A stretch of 64,000 bases of DNA from NCBI RefSeq assembly GCF_963678635.1, contig NC_087065.1, forward strand, positions 41,295,430 to 41,359,429, read 5' to 3'. Every line of letters begins with the position of its first letter. Position 1 is the stretch's first letter. The DNA is from Symsagittifera roscoffensis. Lineage: Eukaryota > Xenacoelomorpha > Acoela > Convolutidae. Shown piece by piece: positions 55,032 through 64,000 of the stretch. Both the position numbers and the translations under genes were made by a program. The notes under the pieces were generated by a model. The model had not been told where the DNA came from. It searched no databases and saw only the letters and a list, made by a program, of their open reading frames with translations.

Positions 55032-56391
55032 CATTACGAGGCCAAATTGTGCATTCTGTGCATTGCATGCGTATTCCACAACAGGCCAAAATCAGATTTG
55101 TCGCGGAATCCGCAACATTGCTACATTTCTTTGATCTTCTTTGCTGTTTTGGATTCCACAAACAAATACCTAAAACACTGTACCGTTCAAAATCGCTCCA
55201 AAAATAGGCGAAATTGCGGAATCCGCAACCGTATTTGAGGAATCCAGAACAGTTTGTGGAATCCACAAACAAATAAAAAAACATGTGTATAGTTGAATTG
55301 AGCTGTTGCGGAATCCGCAACTGTAAGAGGGATCCGCAAACTGTAAGTGGAATCCGCAAATTAAAAGTGGAATCCGCAAATTGTAAGTGGAATCCACATT
55401 TTTTTTGCGGATTCCGTTTACGTATATGTATGTGTTGTAGCGTTTAAATTTATATCTTCTAGAATATACATTTCCTTGAGAATAAGACACTCAGAGCTCT
55501 AAATTTGTTTAATAATTGTGTATTAGCTATTCAGAAAGATTTGAATAGCTAACTCATGATTTCACTCTGTGATCTCTTCCTAAATACTATCTTTGTAAAA
55601 GAAATTCACGCTCCCAAATAATACTGCATCTCAAATACTGAATCCCAAATACTGAATCTCAAATACTGAATCCCAAATACTGAAATAATTCAGCGATATC
55701 TCTTCAGGACTCTGTCATCTCATCCCAAAAAATATTTTCATGATTTGAAATCACGCTCCCAAGTACTGATTCTCAAATGCAAAATCCCAACTATTGAATC
55801 TCAAATACTGAATCCCAAATACTGACCTATTTCGGCGATATGTCAAACCAATAATGAATCCCAATTATCGAAATAATTGACCGAATTACCGAATTAACCC
55901 AATGAATTTATTCGGTGTTGTGATTCCAAAACTATGATCTCAAAAACTAATTGCAAAACAAAAATGTGACATCTATCGATTTAGTGAACCAAAGTTATAA
56001 GATTTGTTCGTGGATTCCGCTGACATTGGTTAAGTCCTTGCTTTTAAATTCCGCAAGTGCATATGCAAGTTAAGTCATAAACAAATTTCTGAATTCTTTT
56101 ACAGTTTGCTGAATCTGCTTACATTTGCGGATTCCACTTACATTTTGCGGAATCCACTTACAGTTGCGGATTCCAGAACAGCTAGTTATACTTGCTTGTT
56201 GCGGAATCCGCAACAAAATAAATGTGCCGACAAAATTTACCTTACCAGTATATGTATACAGTATCCACGTAAATCTTGCAAGTGGAGTCCACTTAGATTT
56301 TGTAACATGTTTAAATGATTGTCTCTGGAATCCAGGAACATACAGACACCAAATTGTGCGCCTATCCGGTGCACAGTTTGGCCTCGTAATG
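55032..56391. mobile_element. Family E element: 1.36 kb, inverted ends, GGAATCC repeats
   Basis: The ends CATTACGAGGCCAAATTGTGC (left) and the complement CATTACGAGGCCAAACTGTGC (right) form a 21-bp inverted repeat with one mismatch. Inside are about 20 copies of a short motif, GCGGAATCCGCAA or GTGGAATCCAC, in both orientations, clustered towards both ends. No coding sequence was found. Solo or truncated relatives occur at 1440, 36788 and 46390. Confidence 0.65.
55618..55860 (+). repeat. Tandem AAATACTGAATCCC repeat inside family E
   Basis: About ten copies of a 14-15-bp unit AATCCCAAATACTG, interrupted by unrelated sequence around 55690-55755. A weaker relative is seen near 46200-46320. Confidence 0.6.
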
Positions 56392-56423
56392 AGGCTCGAA
56401 ACTGGCAATCGGCTTCAAAATAA

Positions 56424-59400
56424 AAACAAGACTGCTCGTATCAGGGCGAAGCCCTGAATGTTTCGACTGCCTTTTAAGGTCTATGGGGCATCAACAACAT
56501 GAAAAAACTAAATGCAACAAAAACAAGACTGCTCGTATCATGCAAAAACAAGTGTAATATAATAAAACAAAAAGAAAATTTTTTTCTCTCTAAAAGTTGA
56601 TTTTTTTTTGAAAATCATCCCCCACACGCCATATAAAGTACAAAAGAATGCAATTCCGCTCCTTGTAACAAATCAACTATGGCAAAGATGCTTCTTTCAA
56701 CCAATTTGGAACGATTTCTAAGACGGATTAACTCTCCGCGTACGCGTTAATAGCGCGCAATAAATAGAGCGCAATTGTCCCAAATCAGCCAAAATGGCAA
56801 TCTTTAACCCCCCATAACTTTACAAAAAACGATCACAGGTGAAATATTTTTTCAAATTTGAGCTTAAGACAACAATACCTTTCGAATGACATAAAAAAAA
56901 ATTTCCGAAAATGGCTAATTAAAAAGTCGAAATTTGTCTGAAGAAAAAAAAACCACCCCGAGCACAAATACTCCGTTACTTTCGTTACGAAAGTCGGAAC
57001 AATAAACCAGTTATTGGCATAAGCCTCACAGTTTTAAAAATATTGCTCTAGCTCGAGGCCAGTTAACTGTTCAGATCTCTACTTCTGCGATTGATATAAC
57101 TATTGCGTAATTCGGTCTGGTATTTTACTGATACATCGGTTTACTGAACGCACACCATCTCATTTAAATACTGACTAAGATTAAAAAGCCGTTTGAGAAT
57201 GGTTCTCAGAAACTCAATTAGACACTCGAACGTAGACAGAATGTCTAGACCCGTTTTCTGCTAATTCTCTTCTTCTTGGAAATGAGTCATTTGTGCTTTT
57301 CGTTTTAGTGCTCATCAGTTTCTTTTTTTTTCAATTTAAAATCGTTCCTCATTAAAATCACTCTTTTCTATGTGTTCAACCAGATACCCTAGAAAAAATG
57401 GAAAAGGAAAATTTCAACTTAAACGACTAACTGGCAGTTAAGTAGGATTACCAGACGCGGATTTTTTTTAATGTAATTTTAATTGGAAAGCAATGATTAA
57501 CAAGACTGTTCGTATCAGCGCGAAGCCCTGACTGTTCCGACTGCCTTTTAAGGTATATGGAGCAGCAATAACATAAAAAAAAACGTAACAAGACTGCTCG
57601 TATCAGGGCGAAGCTTGAATGTTCCGACTGCCTATTAAGTTTTATGGAGCAGCAATAACATTAAAGAATTAAAAGTAATAAAACAAAATTAATTTTTTTA
57701 AAAAAAATGAAATTTCGATACTTGCAACAAATCAATTATGGCAAATAAGCTTCGTTAAACCAATTTGGAACGATTTCTAAGACGGATTAATTCTCCGCTT
57801 ACGCGTTAATAGCGCGCGTTAGATGTCCCAAATTGGCCAAAACTGCTATCTTTAAACCCCCATAACTTAACGAAAAATGATCACAGGTGAAAAATCTTTC
57901 AATTTTAAGCTCAGGACAACAATACTTTTTGAATGATATAAAAAATTCCGTCAAAAATGGCTTATATTAGCAAAATATTGTAGCAAAATATTGTATCGAT
58001 CGAATGCTTTCTTTAGTACAAAAGTTTTAATTATTGCATTAAATGCATTAAATGGCTAATGGAAGTACATTTTTGCTGCAATTGAAATCAGATATGAACT
58101 TTCGAATAAAATTGAATTAAATCTTTTCATTTGAAATCCACATGACAACAGACAATTAGGAATTGCAATAAAATTTATTGGCAAACATATCTCTGGTTCA
58201 TCAAAAACTCTTGAAAAAAAAATTTTAAACTCAGCTGAAACGTCTTCGGTCCTTTTTACGCAGTTTTATTTACCGACCATTCGGCGGGCAAAAAAAAACA
58301 GTCTGATGATTGATAAGGACGAAAACCTGAAGGAAATGAAATATGCTGTGGAGATGGGAAAGCCACTGGGCAATTTCGGGGCTTAAACCAAGACGCTCCA
58401 AGGAGATCTTCACACAAAAGACGCATTGAAAACAAACTAGTGGTATCCGTAGCCCTGCGTTCTCCATTTATGGCTAATCTTCACGAGATATATCCGAGAC
58501 ATGAATTGAGAGCTCTATCAGATAACATCTGCTAAACACATTTGTACATAGAGATTTACTGATAAGACAGCAACTACTCGGAGTCCATGAAAGCGGGTAA
58601 AATTTCAAAAGAAATAATGGTGACAATAAACCTGCAAAAACTATCAGAAGACGCAAAAACCATCGGAAAAACTTGATCTGACCTCGCGTGCCGATCGGGT
58701 AAATTGTAGATAGTGAACAAATACAAAGTCTGATGCATCAATCGAATCAAAACACGTCACCCATCAATGTTTTTGATTTTTCAAAATAAATGTTCTTTTG
58801 GAACATCCTTGTTTCATACCCAATTAGCTAGAATAAAATGACGTCGATTCTGTCAACTGACAAGAATTGGGAGGAAACGAACAAAAAGAAGGAGGGTACC
58901 TCAATGAAGGCACATCGGATGAAAAAGATTATGATAGCGACCATACGGACCAAGCGGAAAATATCAAACCGGGAGTCACGTTATCGAATCCCGTTTTTTT
59001 CTTGAGTCAAAATTCGACTTTTTAAGCAGCCATTCCGATATTAACGCGTGAGCGGAGAGTTAATTCGTCTAAGAATTGGTTCCAAATTGGTTGAAAGAAG
59101 CTTGTTTGCCATAATTGATTTGTTACAAGGAGCAGAATCTTATATTTTTCTACTTTATGTGGCGTGTGGGTGGATGATTTTCAGAAAAAGTTTCAAATTT
59201 TAGAGAAATAAAATTTTCATGTTGTTTTATTACATTAAACTTTTTAATGTTATTACTGCTCCACAAAAATTAAAAGGCAGTCGGAACATTAAGGGCTTCG
59301 CCCTGATACGAGCAGTCTTGTTTTTGTTGCACATAATTTTTTCATGTTGTTAATGCCCCATAGACTTTAAAAGGCAGTCGAAACATTAATGTGTTCTAAG

Positions 59401-60291
59401 GAATGAGGTTGAACACATAGAAAAGAATGATTTTGATGAGGAAATTTTTTTAATTAAAAAAAAAACGAAACTGATGAGCACAAAAACGAAAAGTACAAAT
59501 GACTCATTTCCAGGAAGAAGAGAATTAGCAAAAAACGGGTCTAGACATTCTGTCTACGTTCGAGATTCTAATTGAGTTTCTGAGAACCATTCTCAAATGG
59601 CTTTTTAATCATGGTCCGTAAATAAATGAGATGGTGTGCGTTCAGTAAACCGATAGATCAGTAAAATACCAGACCGAAATACGCAATAGTTATATCAATC
59701 GCAGAAGTAGAGATCTGAACAGTTAACTCACCTCGAGCTAGAGAAATATTTTTAAAACTATGAGACTTATGCCAAGCTGGTTTATTGTTCCGATTTTCGT
59801 AACGAAAGTAACGGAGTTTTTGTGCTTGGGTGGGTTTTTTTTTCTTCAGACAAATTTCGACTTTTTAATTAGCCATTTTTGACGGATTTTGATGGTTGTC
59901 TTGAGCTCAAATTTGTAAAGATATTTCACCTGTGATTGTTTTTCGTAAAGTTATGGTGGTTTAAAGGTTGCCGTTTTGGCCAATTTGGGACAATTATGCT
60001 CTATATATTGCGCGCTATTAACGCGTGAGCGGAGAGTTAATCCGTCTTAGAAATCGTTCGAAATTGGTTGAAGAAGCTTGTTTGCCATAATTGATTCGTT
60101 ACAAGGAGTGGAATCTATCCTTTTGTACTTTAAATGGCGTGTGGGATGATGATTTTCATAGAAAACATTTGAAATTTTAGAAATTTTTTTCTTTTTCTCT
60201 TTTTACGTTTAATTTGTTAATGATATTAACGTTATTACTGCTCCATCAACGTTAAAAAAAAGTGCTTCACCCTGGTACGAGCAGTCTTGTT
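56424..60291. repeat. Nested 3.9 kb palindrome
   Basis: The left arm 56424-57383 (a family A copy plus a 0.38 kb unique block) is repeated in inverted orientation at 59409-60291. Inside, a second pair of family A copies lies head to head (57499-57962 plus, 58995-59323 minus). The centre is about 1 kb (57965-58990). The unique block carries GAATGTCTAGACCCG and GTTCTCAGAAACTCAATTAG-type markers found reversed at 59530-59600. It resembles a foldback or composite transposon. Confidence 0.8.
57965..58990. other. Unique centre of the palindrome
   Basis: It includes a coding-like patch at 58300-58535. Plus-strand frames contain LMIDKDENLKEMKYAVEMGK and, in another frame, NKLVVSVALRSPFMANLHEI. The minus strand is also open. 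No family recognised; possibly a fragment of captured or decayed coding DNA. Confidence 0.3.
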
Positions 60292-60813
60292 GTTCTGACT
60301 TCTGATACCAAAATTACGGAGTATTTGTGCTCGGGTGGGTTTTTTTTTCAGACAAATTTCGACTTTTTAACTAGCCGTTTTTGACGGATTTTTTTTATTC
60401 CACTCGAAAGGTAGTGTTGTCCTGATGAGCTCAAAATTGAAAACAGATTTCATCTGTGATCATTTTTTGTGAAGTTATTGGGGTTTAAAGATTGCCATTT
60501 TCGCCAATATGGGACAATTACGTGCGATATTTTTCGCGATGTTATTGCGTGAGCGGAGAGTTAATCCGTCTAGAAATCGTTGCAAATTGGTTGAAAGAAG
60601 CTTGTTTGCCATAATTGATTTGTTACAAGGAGCGGAATCTATCCTTTTGCAATTTATAGGGGTTGTGGGGGGTTAATTTTCAGAAAAAATTCCAAATTTT
60701 AGAGAAAAAAAAATAATTTTTTTTTGTATTTAATTTTTTAATGTTATTATTGCTCCATAAACCTTAAAAGGCAGTCGGAACATACAGGGCTTCGCCCTAA
60801 TACGAGTCTTGTT
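60290..60813 (-). repeat. Repeat family A copy beside the palindrome
   Basis: Directly follows the right arm: starts GTTCTGACTTCTGATACC and ends TTCGCCCTAATACGAGTCTTG. It has no partner on the left side. Confidence 0.75.
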
Positions 60814-61317
60814 TCTTTTTACAGTTCATTGATCTGACTCATTCATTTTGTAAACGCAATTAGTAGAGATTTGTAAGAGTTGTAAGTAGCCAGCCTTTAA
60901 CTATTTGTAAAAAACTTCAGCTCTAATTTTCAATGTATATATTTCTCACAAATATTTGGCGCTATAGTAAATGCTGATTATTCTTGCCAATTTTTCGTCA
61001 CCCGCGGGGTGGAGGTAGAATGAAATTGAGTTTTTTTACCGGCTATCAATCAGCGATAAAATTTTTCCTGCCTTAGGGACTGTTGTGAGTTTTCTTTTCA
61101 TTTTAGATTATTTCGACCTTCACTTCTGAATTAGATACCTGGCCTATGTGAGCTTATTTGAAAAACTTGATCAGAAAAGATACGGTTTTAAGTAAGCTTT
61201 CTTATGTTATTCTTTTAAATCTAGTGGGTCAAATTATACCATTCGTATCATCATTCTCTATTAGAACCAACATAGCTCAAACTTTCAGTTTTGTAGCAAT
61301 TGACGATTTTTTTTCAG

Positions 61318-61360
61318 GATTACCGCCAATTGCGAGAAAATTTTGAAGTACTGCAATACC
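61318..61360 (+). CDS. Coiled-coil exon 2 of the host gene
   Basis: Acceptor of eight T plus CAG, 14 codons plus one base, donor ATACC|GTAAGC. It encodes DYRQLRENFEVLQY, which continues the heptad-like pattern of the exon at 52973-53051, and the phases agree (0 to 0). If the donor is not used, the frame ends at a TAA at 61374-61376. The intron between the two exons would be 8.27 kb. Confidence 0.5.
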
Positions 61361-61679
61361 GTAAGCCTATTAGTTAAAGTTATAAGTCATCGATTTAGTT
61401 TCCTCAAGACTTTGCTTCATTAAAATCGCGACATCTTTCTCGATCAATCTCATATATCAAAATAGTAGGACAATATACGCTAATTATCTTTTCACAACTC
61501 TGCATAAAACCGACCTCAGTGATCAAAAGGGCTATTTTATTGCTCATAAAATCTATTTGTGCTCCTAACTCAAGTACATTTCATGTGACAATCGTTTTTG
61601 TGAACATAAATAAATGATATCTATGTAAACCAATTGCGAATTAGTTAAGCTCGATTATGTTTTTCAATTCATTTGAGGC

Positions 61680-61925
61680 AACGCGCGCTAGAAAAAACGA
61701 GATTTTACGGTCGAAATTTTCCAAAAAGTGCCTAAGAATGCCTCATTTTGGCCTTTTTTTCAAAAACTTGCCTGCTGCGCAAAAAATTTGGTCAAAAAAG
61801 GGTCTTCATAGTGATTAGGGAAGCTCAGAAAATCAATTTGGCCGATTTAAAAAAATTTCGACATACTTTTTTGGAAAACACGCCCCCCCCCCCTCCCCCG
61901 AGAAAATCCTAGATCCGCGCCTGTT
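61680..61925 (+). repeat. Repeat family B fragment
   Basis: Contains AAAAAGTGCCTAAGAATGCC, a TTGCCTGCTGCGCAAAAAA stretch, an 11-C run (61883-61893) and the typical ATCCGCGCCTG end. Confidence 0.6.
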
Positions 61926-62107
61926 CATTTGTTCATTTGTACTGTTTGGTTGAGTTATCTATCAATACTTGGCAACGTGAAGTTCAAGCCTTGATGAGCA
62001 AAAAAAAACTATTTGATTTCATTGTACACACTGGAACCAGTTTAAAACTAGTATTAATTACCAAATATATTCTTGATAAAACTATCTCTATAACATTTTT
62101 CTTACTA

Positions 62108-62400
62108 ACCAATCATGGTCCATAACTAACTCTGACAAATATTTGTAGTGCTGAAACTACTTGTAAATTCGGCACCAGAACAATTTGAATATATCTTAGA
62201 AGACAGTTGTTCTCCTTTGGAATAAGTTCCAGATATCTAACCCGCAAATACCAGTATACGCTAGACCTATTGAGACTAGGAAATATAAGAGTAAGATTAA
62301 GATTGGTGTTAAACTAAGAAGTTGCATGAATCTATCCGGCCGAAAGTAAGATAGCGTGACGTAGAGACGGTTACCTTATCTGAATATACTCTATGAGCAA
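62108..62400 (+). repeat. Dispersed repeat D, copy 2
   Basis: Direct repeat of 90-410, including the GTGCTGAAACTACTTG hairpin region (62148-62175, imperfect here) and the CTATCCGGCCGAAAGTAAGA core. Confidence 0.6.
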
Positions 62401-62751
62401 GCTACTAAAGGCATAAACTCATCTGGTGCGACATTTCTCTTCCTTACGCTCAAGGAATGAGACATTCACGGTTCGCATGAAATTGTGTCAAAGACCAAAC
62501 TAACCCACACTTACACATATGATATCACAACATTCTACCACAAACACACCAGCACGTAACCCACAACATCGTTTTATGTTTATCAATTCCAAGCACACGT
62601 CACCATATTTCTTAAATTCACCTATTATAATAAATCTACTAACTTACACGACATCCTCCTTAATTATGATCCCGTCAGACAGATGTATATATTCTGCCCA
62701 CTAACCAACACCTTTCAATTGATGACGCTCGCCCAATACTAATTCCCCACG

Positions 62752-62942
62752 ATGTACAGCCAATTAAATCATGAATTTTCAACACTTACCGAAGAAGTAA
62801 AAATCAGAAATCAAAATCTTGGATTTCTTTGGCCTCTGCTTCGCACTAAAAACGTAATCCGCATGCTCGCCAAGCTTCTCATACCATACGACACGATAAA
62901 AACTAAATTCACCCATGGATTTATTCCTGAAACAAAGCCCTC
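62752..62942 (+). CDS. Candidate exon ending at a consensus donor
   Basis: ATG-started frame open to a strong donor CCCTC|GTAAGTAT. The peptide contains LGFLWPLLRTKNVIRMLAKL. It lies in a stretch (62420-63700) with more C and fewer T runs than the rest of the window. Its phase does not fit the coiled-coil exon at 61318, so it would belong to another gene or need an unseen exon. Confidence 0.25.
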
Positions 62943-62999
62943 GTAAGTATGAAATTTAAAATAAAAACTAACAAATAAGACAAACACTCACCATTATTA

Positions 63000-63680
63000 C
63001 ACATTATATTCGCAATTCTTTTTTGGATTTCACCAGTCGTCTAAAACAATAAAATCCAAACAAAAAAATAACAAACCTTGTTTTTCTTTAGTCTATCAAT
63101 AAAACTGAATTAACCAAGAACAATAAATTTTATAATCACTGCAATAAATTAAGAGTTCTGTAAAAAAATTCAGAAAATATGAAAAAGTAAATTTAAAAAA
63201 TGCAAATAAATTACAAGCAACTGACTTTTTTATGTGTGCTTCTTTTTCACACATTACTCGACCACATTTCACACACTCTATCCACCAAACTTGCACAACT
63301 CGCTCACGTAGAATTTCTTATAAAATGAATTTTACGTTTTAACAATAACTGATAACAACTTGCGTTTCAAACTTTTTTTCACGCGTTTCAAACTTTCGTC
63401 TAATCCGATTGGAAGGAATTATAAGTAAGCTTGAACTAACCAACGCAGCTAACTAATACCACAAAATCACTCGCATTTACAGGAAAGTACCACGGTACTC
63501 AGACCAGATTAATACCAGATTAAAACTGAATAAATTAATCTTTTGAAACTCACTTTCAAAAATTATCGAAAGCATTTAAAACACTAAAAACTCAAAAAAC
63601 CCCCAAAACAAAACAATCTGTTTTTGATAAAAAGACACAACCATTAAAGAAAAATAAGAAATACACCTGACAAAAAAGAA
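63000..63680. other. A/C-rich stretch without a recognised gene
   Basis: Purine-rich homopolymer runs are few and A/C content is high. Only short ORFs. Possibly the intron after the candidate exon at 62752. Confidence 0.3.
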
Positions 63681-63689
63681 AAAAAAAGT

Positions 63690-63840
63690 GGAACACAAAA
63701 AGAGACTCTGCTCAAAGAGACGGAAAAATTATACTCCCTCAACTGGCCTCACCACCCAGTAGGACGTCCCGAGCATGCTATATAGCCGGCCTAACCCCCC
63801 GCGCTACACCACGCTGAGAACCCATACTCTTTTGTTGAGG
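63690..63840 (-). other. GC-rich tRNA-like patch
   Basis: The minus strand reads GCGTGGTGTAGCGCGG then GGTTAGGC, an A-box-like start. It is followed by CTCGGGACGTCC and a T-rich tail near 63690. No B box was found. It may be a decayed SINE head. Confidence 0.2.
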
Positions 63841-64000
63841 AGATTTGCTCTAAGGTGACAGTTGCGGAAACAACTAATAGAACATCATAAAAAAACTGAT
63901 CTCACTGACAAGATATTGATTTTAAAACCAATGTAAAAGACTTCTTAGCGCAAACGGAACGAGCAGCAGAGGGAGATTAGAACTGGACGACATCCGACTT

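Noticed and set aside
55170-56457. ORFs of 106-149 codons within family E
   Set aside because: They are translations of GGAATCC repeat units in both directions, without coding bias.

Overview
The window looks like AT-rich DNA from an invertebrate animal nuclear genome. It shows GT-AG introns, split host exons, many dispersed, tandem and palindromic repeats, a LINE, a SINE, small inverted-repeat elements, and two 200-N scaffold gaps (5853-6052 and 32905-33104). No bacterial operons, rRNA or CRISPR array were seen. The species cannot be named from sequence alone.

Left part (1-6.2 kb). A minus-strand host gene can be assembled from three phase-compatible exons: a signal-peptide-like exon at 4441-4540, a 12-cysteine exon at 2903-3104, and an exon opening a CAP/SCP-like domain at 537-760. 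A separate minus-strand exon (6057-6231) abuts the first gap. Centre-left (about 6.8-15.4 kb) is a decayed Polinton/Maverick (adintovirus-like) element. Minus-strand remnants run from an unknown ORF through a DxE exonuclease-like ORF, a packaging ATPase, a conserved basic ORF, a retroviral-type integrase, a penton-like minor capsid protein, a double-jelly-roll major capsid protein and an adenain-like cysteine protease. They converge on a plus-strand gene of unclear role. Nearly every gene carries stops or frameshifts, the integrase core is internally deleted, and no type-B DNA polymerase was recognised, so the element is judged a fossil.

Middle (15.5-38.7 kb) is mostly repeats. It holds several copies of a dispersed family (called A here) with the hairpin CAGGGC-GAA-GCCCTG, a poly-C-associated family (B), a 2.2 kb satellite whose core is a 149-bp higher-order repeat (20.7-22.9 kb), a degraded APE/RT LINE (24.6-28.2 kb), and a 0.9 kb TA-flanked MITE (37.7-38.6 kb).

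Right part (38.8-64 kb). Host-like exons appear at 38.8 kb (minus), 42.0-42.4 kb (plus, 70-bp intron) and 45.4 kb, with a 0.55 kb segmental duplication and a tRNA-derived SINE with a 12-bp target duplication. At 51.6-52.2 kb a repeated palindromic motif precedes a TATA box and a small ORF with a signal-peptide-like start. Two phase-compatible coiled-coil exons (52973-53051 and 61318-61360) frame an 8.3 kb stretch dominated by an inverted-repeat element (55.0-56.4 kb) and a nested 3.9 kb palindrome (56.4-60.3 kb). A 0.3 kb repeat occurs near both ends of the window.

Host genes are seen only as isolated exons. The only coherent gene set is the fossil viral-type element, whose members would have supplied integration, capsid building, maturation and packaging.
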